A stretch of 64,000 nucleotides of DNA from Bog-159 sp963818855 (GCA_963818855.1 CAWFUH010000017.1:248001-312000), one strand, 5' to 3'. Positions 33,398 through 43,125 are shown, counted from the stretch's first letter. The notes: generated from the letters alone by a model not told the origin. Numbers and translations are program-made.

Positions 33398-36300
33398 ATG
33401 CGTCGACAGCCGGTTCTGGCGTCAGCGGCATTAGTGTGCACGAGTGTTCTGGCGGGGGCCGAAACGCCCGCACCCGATACAGCTTCCAAGTTTTTGGCTC
33501 ACATTCCGCTATCCTTTGAGCGCAACGCGGGCCAAACCGCCGGCACATCCGCCGGCTGGATTGGCCAGGCGAACGGTTATCACGTGGCGCTCAGTGCTAC
33601 CGGAGCGACCCTCGTCCCGGTGGCGCCGGGCCGCGCGGACGTAGTCCGCATGCAGTTACTCGGCGCCCGTCCGCACGTGGCTGCCGAGGCGCTCGAACCG
33701 CTGCCGGGCAGGAGCAGCTATCTGATCGGGCGCGATCCTAAGCGCTGGATCCAGGACTTGCCGACATATGGCCGCATCGCCTATCACGAAGCCTATGAAG
33801 GGATCGACGTAGCCTGGTATGGCAACCAGGGGCGGCTCGAGTACGACTTCCTGCTGAAACCGGGTGCCGATGCGAATCTTATCCGGGTGCGCATCGATGG
33901 GGCACGCAAGCTGGCGCTCGAATCTGGCGGCGACCTGCGCATCGAGACCGCGGCCGGTTCCATGACGATGCGCGTGCCGGAGGTGTACCAGGATATCGCG
34001 GGAGCGCGGAGACGTGTGGACGGCCGGTATGTGTTGCGAGCAGCCAACGAGATCGCGTTCCGCCTGGCGCCGTACGACAAATCCAAACCGCTGGTCATCG
34101 ACCCGACGTTGGCCTATGGGACATATTTCGGAGCCGGCCTGAGCGTCACGGCTCTCACCACCGACACGTCGGGCAATGTCTACATCGGTGGGGCGGCCAG
34201 CACTGGCGTGCCTATGATGGATCCGCGGCAGGCCGGATCGCTCGGCAGCAGCGACGTGTGGATCGCCAAATTCAACTCCACCGGAACCACGCTGCTCTAT
34301 TCGACCTACGTGGGCGGTTCGGCAGAGGATAATATTGTGTCGCAATCCAGCATCGCGGTGGATTCGACCGGCGAGATAATTGTCGGCGGACAGACCTTCT
34401 CAACCGATTTTCCGCTCCAAAACCCGGTGCAATCTGAGCCGCCTCCCGCGGGCTTCTGCCTGCCTTTTGCATTCAAGTTGAATGCCGCTGGCAACATGTT
34501 AGTTTATTCGACTTATTTGGGCGGCAATCCGCCGGACGGAGCCACTGCATGGGCGGTCACCGTCGACACCGCCGGCAATGCATATATCGCGGGCGAAGCC
34601 GACGGCGGCTTTGCCACCACCGCCGGCGTCTACCAAACGGCGTACGGCGGCGGCTACTCGGATGCTTTCGTTGTCAAGCTCAGCATCACCGGCGCGCTGA
34701 CCTACTCCACCATGATGGGCGGCTCCGGGTTAGACATCGCCGATGCGATTGTGGCCGATGCAAGCGGCAACGCCTACTTGGCCGGCCACACCGGCTCGAC
34801 GTCTTTCCCGAAGCACCCGCCGGGAGCCGTTACTACCAATGCCGGCCAGTTGGACGTTTTTGTAGCAAAGCTGAATGCCACCGGCACGAAAGTCGCGTGG
34901 CTGACGTTGCTGGGCGGCTCGGGCGACGACCTTCCCGCAGCCATGGTGCGCAACGCTTCCACGGGCGAGTTGTACATCGCGGGCCACACATACTCGCCGA
35001 ATTTTCCAACCACGCCCGGGGTCCTCCAGCCCGCGGCGAACGGTCCGGAGCAGGGCTTCGTGGCCTCGGTGGCCGCCGATGGAATGTCGTACGGCTTTGT
35101 GACTTACTTAGGAGGCGGCCGCAACGATTCGATCAATGCCCTCGCCTTCACATCTTCGGGGCTGGTGGTGGGGGGCACCACGACTTCCGCGAATTTTCCG
35201 GTCTCCAATGCGATTCAACGCGGGTTCACGGGGCTGGCCACAACTCTTTATGCCACAACTAATTCGGGCGCGACCTGGACCCCCTCCGACGCGGGCTTGC
35301 CGAATTTGGTGATCGGCGTTGTCCCGGATCCATCCAATTCCGGAAACATGCTGGCGGCTTCCGGCGATAATTTCGAGTGGTTCCAGACGGCCAACGGCGG
35401 AGCTTCGTGGACTGACTCAGGATCGGCTTCTCTTTACCTCTACTATCACGCCGCCGGCGCCCAGCTGCTGGGTACTCCGGCCGATACCTCGGTCATTTAC
35501 GCCGCGTATCCATACAGCATTGGCTTGGACAACGGCAGCTCACTAATTCACTACACCTGGTTCCTGGCATTCCGGTCGAGCGATGCGGGCGTCACATGGA
35601 AACCGCTGAGTCTCCCCCCGAACTCTTCCACCGACATATTAGCCGGACTGGTTGTCAGCCCGACGAAGGCCAGCGAGATAGATGAAATAGATACTTCAGG
35701 CAACGTCTATCAATCGACGAACGGCGGCGGTTCGTTCTCGCAAATCGCGACGCTGCCCAGTGTTCCCACCTGGGGATTCACGGGGGCGGTGACTGGAAGC
35801 CCGGACGGCTCCATCTATGTGGCGGCTTGCAATCTGCTGAAGAGTACTGACTTCGGCCTCACGTGGACCAGTTCCTGGCTGGGCGAATGCATCGCCAGCG
35901 TGGCCGTCAGCCCGACCAACCCGTCAATCGTTTATGCGGCCAATGCCTACGGCCTCACATTGGACGTATATCAGAGCACGAATGCCGGCGGGAAGTGGAC
36001 GCAACTTGCCTCTCCCGCGTTATCCGATGTCCAGGGCGCGGTGCTGGTAGTGGCGCCTTCGGATCCCAGCGTCCTCTATGCGGCGTCCGGCAATCAGGTG
36101 TCGATTTTCAACGGGACCAGCTGGTCGACGCCGGTAACTATACCCGGTACAGTGTGGACGATCGGCGTTAGCGCATCCGATGCCGCCATCGCCTACGCAG
36201 GGGTCGGCCCCTCGAGTAACGACGGATTCGCCGCCAAGCTCAGCACCAACGGCCAGACGCTGCTCTGGTCCACCTTCTACTCCGGCTCTGGCGGAGCCTC

Positions 36301-37204
36301 GGTGAACGCGGCGGCCCCGGATGGCTCCAGCAGCGCATGGATTGCGGGATCGGCGTCGGCCGGACTGCCCCTTTCACTCAACGCCTACAATTCGAATGCA
36401 TATGGCGGGACCGGATTCCTGGCGCGCATCTCGGATGCCACCGCCGCGTGCTCCTTCGCGCTCAGCCCCTCGTCCATCCTTGCCTATGGTACGGAAACCA
36501 TCAGCTTCACAGTTACGGCGCCGAGCGGATGCGCCTGGAGCGCCACCCCCTCCAGTTGGATCACACTTCAGAGCGGCAGCTCGGGCATCGGCTCGGCGGT
36601 GGTATCCGCCACGCTGGCTGCCAACCACACGGGCGCCACGCGTCCCGGCAGCATCAATATCGGCGGCCAGTCTTTCGCTATAACCCAAGCGGCTTCCGGC
36701 TGCACTTATTCTCTGCCCGGCGGCAACACCATTAGCGTGCCTCAAGCGGGCGGGACGGTTCAGATCGCGGTGACCGCGCCGGCTACCTGCCCCTGGAGCG
36801 CGGTTCCCGAGAGCCCGTTAATCTCTGTCGTCTCGGGTGGATCGGGCAAAGGCCCTGGCACGGTCACTCTGTCGATGCCGGCGAACGATAGCGTTGTGTG
36901 GTTGAGCCCCACGGTGCAAATCGCCACCGAGACCGCCACGCTGCAGCAACTGGACGCGTGCACCTACCAGCTTTCGCCGCAGACGCTCCCGGATACCGCG
37001 GCGTCGGGGACCATGACGGTGACAGCGAACCTGGCAGGATGCTCCTGGTCGCCGACCTCGAGCCAAACGTGGCTCACGGTTTCGGGATCGGGCACCGGCT
37101 CGGGAACGTTCCCGTATACCGTTACGGAGAACACCACCGGCGCTTCCCGCAGCGCGAATGTAACGCTCGACCACCAGGCGATCCAAGTTACGCAGGAGCC
37201 TTGA
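33398..37204 (+). CDS. Large secreted SBBP-repeat and BACON-domain protein
   Basis: The 1268-residue protein has a signal peptide and an N-terminal beta domain common in SBBP proteins (GRSSYLIGRDPKRWIQDLPTY, YEGIDVAWYGNQGRLEYDF). Several SBBP beta-propeller repeats follow (AKFNSTGTTLLYSTYVGGS and similar, about residues 230-600). A BNR/sortilin-like stretch comes next (YATTNSGATWTPSDAGLPN, about 610-970). Three C-terminal BACON-like modules each start with a Cys (CSFALSPSS, CTYSLPGGN, CTYQLSPQT). These are adhesive or carbohydrate-binding folds. ATG 33398 follows GGAGGAT at good spacing. It lies 97 bp after the sigma operon, so control by that sigma factor is possible but unproven. Confidence 0.85.
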   Translation: MRRQPVLASAALVCTSVLAGAETPAPDTASKFLAHIPLSFERNAGQTAGTSAGWIGQANGYHVALSATGATLVPVAPGRADVVRMQLLGARPHVAAEALEPLPGRSSYLIGRDPKRWIQDLPTYGRIAYHEAYEGIDVAWYGNQGRLEYDFLLKPGADANLIRVRIDGARKLALESGGDLRIETAAGSMTMRVPEVYQDIAGARRRVDGRYVLRAANEIAFRLAPYDKSKPLVIDPTLAYGTYFGAGLSVTALTTDTSGNVYIGGAASTGVPMMDPRQAGSLGSSDVWIAKFNSTGTTLLYSTYVGGSAEDNIVSQSSIAVDSTGEIIVGGQTFSTDFPLQNPVQSEPPPAGFCLPFAFKLNAAGNMLVYSTYLGGNPPDGATAWAVTVDTAGNAYIAGEADGGFATTAGVYQTAYGGGYSDAFVVKLSITGALTYSTMMGGSGLDIADAIVADASGNAYLAGHTGSTSFPKHPPGAVTTNAGQLDVFVAKLNATGTKVAWLTLLGGSGDDLPAAMVRNASTGELYIAGHTYSPNFPTTPGVLQPAANGPEQGFVASVAADGMSYGFVTYLGGGRNDSINALAFTSSGLVVGGTTTSANFPVSNAIQRGFTGLATTLYATTNSGATWTPSDAGLPNLVIGVVPDPSNSGNMLAASGDNFEWFQTANGGASWTDSGSASLYLYYHAAGAQLLGTPADTSVIYAAYPYSIGLDNGSSLIHYTWFLAFRSSDAGVTWKPLSLPPNSSTDILAGLVVSPTKASEIDEIDTSGNVYQSTNGGGSFSQIATLPSVPTWGFTGAVTGSPDGSIYVAACNLLKSTDFGLTWTSSWLGECIASVAVSPTNPSIVYAANAYGLTLDVYQSTNAGGKWTQLASPALSDVQGAVLVVAPSDPSVLYAASGNQVSIFNGTSWSTPVTIPGTVWTIGVSASDAAIAYAGVGPSSNDGFAAKLSTNGQTLLWSTFYSGSGGASVNAAAPDGSSSAWIAGSASAGLPLSLNAYNSNAYGGTGFLARISDATAACSFALSPSSILAYGTETISFTVTAPSGCAWSATPSSWITLQSGSSGIGSAVVSATLAANHTGATRPGSINIGGQSFAITQAASGCTYSLPGGNTISVPQAGGTVQIAVTAPATCPWSAVPESPLISVVSGGSGKGPGTVTLSMPANDSVVWLSPTVQIATETATLQQLDACTYQLSPQTLPDTAASGTMTVTANLAGCSWSPTSSQTWLTVSGSGTGSGTFPYTVTENTTGASRSANVTLDHQAIQVTQEP

Positions 37205-37213
37205 GGTTGGAAT

Positions 37214-37254
37214 GGCGGGTCTGGAGGAGACCCGCCGCAGGCCCGGAGTCCTGC
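37214..37254. repeat. Palindromic repeat after the SBBP gene
   Basis: GGCGGGTCT (37214-37222) pairs with AGACCCGCC (37228-37236) over five bases. It is followed by an imperfect palindrome GCAGG...CCTGC (37237-37254). Composition and placement match the element at 28732-28855. Confidence 0.65.
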
Positions 37255-37318
37255 CCACCATAAATTGATGCGGCTACTGGCTGACCGGCCCGGCCATCCA
37301 CCATGCGCTCGTTCACTG

Positions 37319-37612
37319 TCAGCTTTTCGTGCATCCGGCGTTTCCAGCCAGCGGAAGTTTTATCCACGCATCGCGCACGTCATTTCGTTCGTAGTCGGGC
37401 GTCCAGCGATCGCTGATAGGCCGCCACAATATCTTTGCGGATCTCCTCCGGCCGGGTCCGCCGCCAGCAAAAGTAATGGCGTCAAGAACAATAGCCGGAA
37501 ACGCGATGGGCATTGCATAGCGTTGGTCGCGGTTCACACCGGTAACGTGTCGCGCCGCCTCGTAGGGCGCGGCCCCAGACCCATGATTACTACGACCGTA
37601 CCAAGGAACATT
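37319..37612 (-). pseudogene. Possible gene remnant, unrecognised
   Basis: A minus-strand frame of about 97 codons runs from just after a TAA (37613-37615) to a TGA at 37319, without an ATG near its beginning. It has protein-like composition, with segments such as NRDQRYAMPIAFPAIVLDA and ISDRWTPDYERNDVRDAWI. I do not recognise the family. It could be the remains of a gene that lost its start, or chance. The rest of the 37205-37680 gap holds only the palindromes at 37214-37254. Confidence 0.3.
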
Positions 37613-37680
37613 TTACTTGAACCCGGTCTCCTCGGGATGTAGACTGAGGCTACGCGCTCAAAAACGCGAGTTCGGCGAGG

Positions 37681-40041
37681 ATGCAATTCCCAGGTTACTT
37701 ATCAGTGACAGAACGCTCTAGCCTGCTCTGTCTCTTCTATGCAGCAGTTGCCCTGACGATAGCGCCGGCGCACGCCGAGTCTGCCCACAAGGACGTGGTC
37801 CTGCACAATTTCTCGCCATCGCCACAACGGGGGGCTACGCCTTATGGCGGTGTGATTCGCGACGCCAGCGGAAATCTCTACGGCACCACCGTATCGGGCG
37901 GCGCGTACGGATATGGAGCGGTCTACGAGTTGAATCGGGCGGGAAAGGAGACGGTGTTGTACAGTTTCACCGGTGGCGCCGACGGGGCCAAGCCATATGC
38001 CGGATTGATTCGCGACGCAGCCGGCAACCTCTACGGAACCACACAGTCCGGCGGCAACGTGACCGGCGTGAACTGCATTTCTTATCAGGGCAAGTACCAG
38101 GGCGGCTGCGGCGTAGTGTTCGAGCTGGATGCAACCGGCCGTGAGACGGTCCTATACACTTTCCTGGGCGGTGCCGACGGGGCATTCCCATGGGCCGGTG
38201 TGATGCGCGATCAGGCCGGCAACCTTTACGGCACGACGATGGCCGGCGGTGCTTCCAATGCCGGCGTGGTATACAGGGTGCTGGCATCGGGTCAGCAATC
38301 CGTCATATACAGCTTCACTGGCGGAGCCGATGGAGGGAGCCCGCTCGCCGGCCTGAGCTATGATGCGACCGGCAACTTTTACGGGACCACGGCTTGCGGC
38401 GGCACTGGATCCAGTTCTTACTGCCAGAGCTCCGGCGGAGGCGCGGGCGTGGTGTTCCGAGTCAACCTCTCTGGCAAGGAGACCGTGATATACAATTTCA
38501 CGGGCAAGTCTGACGGCGCCAACCCTTGGGCGGCCGTAAGTCAAGACTCCGCAGGCAACCTTTATGGGACCACGACCGCGGGCGGATCGGGCGCCTGCGC
38601 ATCGGGATGCGGCGTGGTGTTCATGCTGAATAGCTCCGGACAAGAGGCCGTGCTACACAGCTTCTCGGGCGGCACCGATGGGAACACCCCGTATGCCGGT
38701 GTGACTCTGGATGGCTTCGGAAATCTGTACGGAACTACGGTCGAAGGCGGGACGGGCAAATGGGGCGTCGTTTTCAAACTCGATACCGCCGGTGATGAAA
38801 CGGTGCTATACAACTTCACGGACCAGAAGGATGGAGGCGCGCCGCGCTCCGGTGTGATCCTCGACGCAAACGGCAATCTCTACGGCACCACCACCGACGG
38901 CGGCGCCGGAAACGATGGCGCGGTCTACCAACTGAGTCCGGCCGGGCAGGAGACCGTGATGTTCGGCTTTCCGCCGCATGCCGACGGATCTTTCCCCCAG
39001 TCAAGCCTGGCGCTCGACGCAGCAGGCAACTTCTATGGGACCACCACTTATGGCGGCGCTTCGAACGAAGGCATAGTTTATAAGTTGGATAATGCCGGGC
39101 ACGAGAACGTGCTCTATACCTTTGGCGGTTCAGGTGGAAGCATGCCTTATGCGGGTGTGCTCATCGATGCGGCGGGCAACCTGTTCGGGACGGCCAGCGC
39201 AGGCGGCACCGGCCGCGCGGGGGTGGTCTACAAGCTGGATACCGCGGGCAATCAGACGGTGCTATACAATTTCACCGGCGGCGCGGATGGCGGCGGACCT
39301 TTGGGAAATCTCATTCGCGATGTCGCCGGCAATTTCTACGGCACCGCTTATTTCGGCGGAACACTGAACGCGGGCGTCGTATTTGAGCTGTCTCCGGAGG
39401 GCCACGAAACGGTGCTGTATAGTTTCACGGGCGGCGCCGACGGGGGTTATCCGTGGGCTGGTCTCGCACGCGACTCAGCCGGCCACCTTTACGGAACCAC
39501 CGCGTATGGCGGCAGCGGGAATGCGGGCGTGGTATTCGAACTGGATGCCGCCGGCCAGGAGACCGTGCTCTACAGCTTCACCGGCAAGGCGGATGGGGGT
39601 TACCCCTTTCAAGGTGTAATCCGCGATACCGCTGGTAATTTGTACGGCGCCACTTCCGGCGGCGGCATTGGCAGTAGCAATTGCTATCGGGGCTGCGGCG
39701 TGGTGTACAAGTTAGATACGGCTGGTAACCAAACGGTGCTGTACAGCTTCACCGGCGCGTCGGATGGCGGAAATCCCTACTCCGCTATAGTTCGGGATGA
39801 CAAGGGAAGTCTTTATGGAACGGCGGCCGGCGGCGGTGACAACTCCGGCACGCTGGGCCATGGGGTGGTGTACAGCGTGAGTCCGGCGGGAACAGAGACG
39901 GTGCTGCACACTTTCACCGGCAGGTCCGACGGCGCCATTCCGTACGGCGGTCTAGTGGCTGACGCCGCGGGTACCCTGTGCGGAACGACTTCGGCGGGCG
40001 GTAAACAGAACGCTGGTGTGGTCTACCTGCTGACTCCGTAG
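37681..40041 (+). CDS. GloVer-type tandem-repeat secreted protein (14 repeats)
   Basis: The 786-residue protein has a signal peptide (cleavage after about residue 33, AHAES) and then at least 14 units of about 45-60 residues. Each has the pattern A-G-N-L-Y-G-T-T-x-x-G-G, a V-[VY]-x-L segment, then ETVLYSFTGGADG. These are GloVer repeats, probably beta-propeller blades, common in secreted proteins of Acidobacteriota. Some units carry Cys pairs in an insertion (for example units 2, 4, 5 and 12). No anchor or enzymatic motif is seen. GGCGAGG abuts the ATG, so the ribosome-binding site is unusually close. Confidence 0.85.
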   Translation: MQFPGYLSVTERSSLLCLFYAAVALTIAPAHAESAHKDVVLHNFSPSPQRGATPYGGVIRDASGNLYGTTVSGGAYGYGAVYELNRAGKETVLYSFTGGADGAKPYAGLIRDAAGNLYGTTQSGGNVTGVNCISYQGKYQGGCGVVFELDATGRETVLYTFLGGADGAFPWAGVMRDQAGNLYGTTMAGGASNAGVVYRVLASGQQSVIYSFTGGADGGSPLAGLSYDATGNFYGTTACGGTGSSSYCQSSGGGAGVVFRVNLSGKETVIYNFTGKSDGANPWAAVSQDSAGNLYGTTTAGGSGACASGCGVVFMLNSSGQEAVLHSFSGGTDGNTPYAGVTLDGFGNLYGTTVEGGTGKWGVVFKLDTAGDETVLYNFTDQKDGGAPRSGVILDANGNLYGTTTDGGAGNDGAVYQLSPAGQETVMFGFPPHADGSFPQSSLALDAAGNFYGTTTYGGASNEGIVYKLDNAGHENVLYTFGGSGGSMPYAGVLIDAAGNLFGTASAGGTGRAGVVYKLDTAGNQTVLYNFTGGADGGGPLGNLIRDVAGNFYGTAYFGGTLNAGVVFELSPEGHETVLYSFTGGADGGYPWAGLARDSAGHLYGTTAYGGSGNAGVVFELDAAGQETVLYSFTGKADGGYPFQGVIRDTAGNLYGATSGGGIGSSNCYRGCGVVYKLDTAGNQTVLYSFTGASDGGNPYSAIVRDDKGSLYGTAAGGGDNSGTLGHGVVYSVSPAGTETVLHTFTGRSDGAIPYGGLVADAAGTLCGTTSAGGKQNAGVVYLLTP

Positions 40042-40134
40042 GGGCGTGCAGCCGGAATGACACGAGCGTGCCAGGAATCGGACTCATCCGATCCGCCGCT
40101 GTTGACCTGCGCTTGCGATCGCCGCGCGCGGCTG

Positions 40135-40407
40135 CTAGGCAGTCGCTGTGCGCACGGCTCCGTGTTCCAAACGCCTGAGTTCGGTATTTAAATCCGCGAG
40201 CGCCTTTTCCATCAAGTTCTTATATCGCGGGTTTTGGCTCGTTTCCAGTTCCCGAAGGACCCGGGTGCGAGAAAGGTTCAAACTCTCCTTCTTTCGAAGC
40301 AAATCCAATTCTTTGCCCGAAATCTGTTCATCGAAAGAAGGACGGACGTGAGTCTCGGCGGACGCAATCTGCGACTCGACCGATTTACTTTCCCAACCTC
40401 TTGCCAT
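40135..40407 (-). CDS. Small charged protein, unknown
   Basis: The 90-residue protein is rich in charged residues and mostly helical (GKELDLLRKKESLNLSRTRV, KALADLNTELRRLEHG), with probable coiled-coil character in the second half. It has no signal peptide or membrane helix. The ATG is preceded seven bases upstream by a perfect TATAAT in the same orientation, which supports a real gene with a very short or absent leader. I do not recognise the family. Confidence 0.55.
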   Translation of the reverse strand: MARGWESKSVESQIASAETHVRPSFDEQISGKELDLLRKKESLNLSRTRVLRELETSQNPRYKNLMEKALADLNTELRRLEHGAVRTATA

Positions 40408-40413
40408 ACTTCT

Positions 40414-40419
40414 ATTATA
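40414..40419 (-). promoter_or_regulatory. Consensus -10 hexamer very close to a start codon
   Basis: TATAAT on the minus strand ends seven bases before the ATG at 40407, so transcription would start at or near the start codon. No good -35 match is seen at 16-18 bp. Confidence 0.4.
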
Positions 40420-40462
40420 CGGTGTGGAATAGCACAGGGGGTAGTTCGTTTAGGACGCGCGC

Positions 40463-40855
40463 TCAACCCGCCGAGTGCGGCCGCATGGATCGGGCGATCA
40501 ACCCCAGCCCGCCCACCAGCATCACCAGCATCACGATGGTGTTGAACAAGCTCGTCGGCCGATAATAAATCTGCATGTTGGCCAGCACGCCCGCCACGAT
40601 GAACAACGCCCCCGCGACCGTCAGCAACCAGCCGACTACGCTCCGTCCATCCCGGAACAGTAAACCGATGCCGATCAGCATGGGAATCAGCGTAATGCCG
40701 AAAGTATTGGCGCCCCAGAAACTCCAGTAAGAGCCGGCCACCACCACCTGGTTTGTCAGAAGGTATCCGCCCACGCACGCCAGCGCGAAACCGAACAGAA
40801 AGTCTCCCAATCCCCCGGAAGTTCCACCCACGTCGCTGAACCGGCGATCCGCCAT
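40463..40855 (-). CDS. Small integral membrane protein, unknown
   Basis: The 130-residue protein has about four hydrophobic helices (FLFGFALACVGGYLL, FGITLIPMLIGIGLLF, VVGWLLTVAGALFIVAGVL, FNTIVMLVMLVGGLGLIA) and a Ser/Gly-rich N-terminus. ATG 40855 is preferred; the frame is open to an ATG at 40918 that would add 21 basic residues. No enzymatic motif is visible. Confidence 0.65.
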   Translation of the reverse strand: MADRRFSDVGGTSGGLGDFLFGFALACVGGYLLTNQVVVAGSYWSFWGANTFGITLIPMLIGIGLLFRDGRSVVGWLLTVAGALFIVAGVLANMQIYYRPTSLFNTIVMLVMLVGGLGLIARSMRPHSAG

Positions 40856-41011
40856 CACATCGAGGATAACGCAAAACTTCGTACGGCCGTTCACACGTTT
40901 TGAAAAAAAGAACAGCATTCTTTCGTTTCAACGGCTTCCCGTAAAAGAACAGCCGCCCGCGTCCGGTCGGGTTTGTCTCCGCTGCTTACAATCGAAGTGG
41001 GAGGCAGGAAC

Positions 41012-41509
41012 TTGAAAAAAGCCTCGAAAGGCGCCCAAAACCGCTTGGCCAACCGTCAGCAGATCGCCGCGCGCCATTTGACCATCGACCGCATGGTGAC
41101 CGAGATTCTCGACCGGACCGAGCCTGGTTGGTACGCCGCCCTCCTCAAAGACTTCCGTAAAGAGTGGAAACCGGTCGGCTGCGAAGTGCAGATCGTCGAA
41201 CTGATGGCCGATCTCTCGTGCCGCCTGCGCGGCTGCTGGTATCTGGAGACCGAAATTCTGAAACGCGGAATGGCTGCGTGTGCCACATCGGAAGGTGCGC
41301 CCGGCGACGCCCTGGCGCGCGCTTTCATGCACGATTGTGAAGGCCCCAGGCTTCTAAACAAATTGTCGCGCTATGAGAGCCGGCTTTCCATCGAGTTTGA
41401 ACGTTGCGCCCGCCTGCTCGACCGCTACAGGACCGCCCGCAAACGCGCGGAAGCCAGTGCGGTAGCCGCCCTGATGAAACGTAAACCTTGCACTTCTGTA
41501 GTCCAATAG
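41012..41509 (+). CDS. Small basic helical protein, unknown
   Basis: The roughly 165-residue protein begins with a Lys/Arg-rich stretch (LKKASKGAQNRLANRQQIAARH) and is helical throughout (MVTEILDRTEPGWYAALLKDF, LMADLSCRLRGCWYLETEIL). The start NRLANRQQ resembles the acidobacterial family of short proteins that open with A-N-R-x-N-A-x-x-S-T-G-P-x-T, but that link is weak. TTG 41012 is chosen because GGGAGG lies seven bases upstream. It might bind nucleic acid; this is a guess from composition. Confidence 0.5.
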   Translation: MKKASKGAQNRLANRQQIAARHLTIDRMVTEILDRTEPGWYAALLKDFRKEWKPVGCEVQIVELMADLSCRLRGCWYLETEILKRGMAACATSEGAPGDALARAFMHDCEGPRLLNKLSRYESRLSIEFERCARLLDRYRTARKRAEASAVAALMKRKPCTSVVQ

Positions 41510-41754
41510 ACGGCGATCGCCACCATCCCACGCGCTGGTCCGGGCGGGTCTGGAGACCTACAACTTCAGTGAGCATTTTCCGCAAACGTTAAAGTACCCA
41601 GTGAAATGTAAACGCCGCAGTTCCGGTATATAATAGGTTGTGTTCGCTCTGCCTTCCATCTGCCGTCCCGGCCTCTTCGGTTCCGATTAGAACCCCGCAA
41701 TCCTCTGCCTGCACCCGTTGGCCTGGTTTAATTTCCCTGTAAGGAGGTTTGCGT

Positions 41755-43125
41755 ATGAGCAAGAGCGCCAATCTGGAAGTGGAAGCGGCGCGGCTGGATT
41801 TGCCGCACGTCAGCGGGCCGCTGCCCGGACCCCGCGCGCGGGACGTCATTGCGCGCGACCATCGTTCCGTTTCGCCATCCTACACGCGCTGCTATCCGTT
41901 GGTAGCCAGCCGCGGCGAAGGCGCCATGGTCGAAGATGTGGATGGCAACCGCTTCCTGGATTTCAATGCGGGCATCGCCGTGGTGGCGACTGGCCACTGC
42001 CATCCGCGCGTGGTGGAAGCCATCCGCGAGCAGGCTGGCCGGCTGATCCACATGTCGGGCACGGATTTCTATTACGAAGCCCTGGTGGACCTGGCGGAGA
42101 AGATCGGTGCCTTGGCGCCGGGGGCGGTGGAGCGCCGGGTTTCATTCGGTAACTCGGGCGCCGAAGCCGTCGAAGGCGCCATGAAGCTGGCGCGCTACGC
42201 TACCGGCCGCGACAAGTTCATCGCTTTCCTGGGCGCGTTTCACGGCCGCACCATGGGAGCGCTGTCGCTCACCGCGCGCAAGGCCGTGCAGCGCCGCGGC
42301 TTCGGACCGCTGGTGCCCGGTGTGGTCCACGCGCCTTATCCCAACTGCTATCGCTGTCCATTCGGCCAGACGCCCGCCAACTGCGCGGTGGAGTGCGCCA
42401 GGTTTATCGAGGACACCCTGCTGAAGACCATCGCGCCGGCCGACGAGGTAGCGGCCATCGTCATTGAACCGGTGCAGGGCGAGGGCGGCTATATCGTCCC
42501 GCCGCAGAAATTCTACGATGAACTGGTGCGCATCACAGAGAAGCATGGCATTCTGCTGGTCTGCGACGAGGTACAGTCCGGCATGGGCCGCACCGGCAAA
42601 ATGTGGGCGTCCGAGCATTTCCACCTCACGCCCGATATTCTGACGGTGGCCAAGGGCATTGCCAGCGGGCTGCCGCTGGGTGCCACTATCGCGCGCGCGG
42701 ATTTGATGAACTGGCCCCCCGGCGCGCATGCTTCCACATTTGGCGGCAACCCGGTGGCTTGCGCGGCGGCGCTGGTGACCATCGAATTGCTCGAACAGGA
42801 ACTGCTCGATAACGCCGCACTCATGGGCGCGTACCTGATGTCGCGCATGCGCGACTGGCCGGCACGCTTTCCTATCGTGGGCGACGTGCGCGGTCTGGGC
42901 CTGATGCTGGGCATCGAGCTGGTGCGCGACCAGCACTCCAAAACCAAAGCACCGGAGCTGCGCGACCGCGTCGTAGATCTGGCGTTCGAGCGCGGCCTGT
43001 TGATCCTGGGCGCCGGTGATAACACGCTTCGCCTTAGCCCCGCACTGATCATTACCCGGGATCAGTGCAACTTCGCTTTGGATACGCTGGAAGAGTGCAT
43101 CGCGCTGGCCATGCGCGAAATCTGA
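41755..43125 (+). CDS. Class-III PLP aminotransferase (acetylornithine/4-aminobutyrate aminotransferase family)
   Basis: The 456-residue fold-type-I enzyme has VEDVDGNRFLDFNAGIAVVATGHCHP, GNSGAEAVEGAMKLAR, the PLP-ring motif GAFHGRTMGALSLT, DEVQSGMGRTGK, and Lys300 in LTVAKGIASGLPLGA as the Schiff-base lysine. A four-Cys insertion, CYRCPFGQTPANCAVEC (Cys198, 201, 210, 214), is shared with a subgroup of GabT-like proteins that includes archaeal ornithine aminotransferases and racemases. The amino donor is therefore uncertain. AAGGAGG lies seven bases before ATG 41755. A TATAAT (41629-41634) upstream may be its -10. It stands alone, with no biosynthetic neighbours. Confidence 0.88.
   Translation: MSKSANLEVEAARLDLPHVSGPLPGPRARDVIARDHRSVSPSYTRCYPLVASRGEGAMVEDVDGNRFLDFNAGIAVVATGHCHPRVVEAIREQAGRLIHMSGTDFYYEALVDLAEKIGALAPGAVERRVSFGNSGAEAVEGAMKLARYATGRDKFIAFLGAFHGRTMGALSLTARKAVQRRGFGPLVPGVVHAPYPNCYRCPFGQTPANCAVECARFIEDTLLKTIAPADEVAAIVIEPVQGEGGYIVPPQKFYDELVRITEKHGILLVCDEVQSGMGRTGKMWASEHFHLTPDILTVAKGIASGLPLGATIARADLMNWPPGAHASTFGGNPVACAAALVTIELLEQELLDNAALMGAYLMSRMRDWPARFPIVGDVRGLGLMLGIELVRDQHSKTKAPELRDRVVDLAFERGLLILGAGDNTLRLSPALIITRDQCNFALDTLEECIALAMREI

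Noticed and set aside
37681..40041. CRISPR-like array because of regular repetition
   Set aside because: The repetition is at protein level with diverged nucleotides and in-frame units; there are no identical short repeats with unique spacers.
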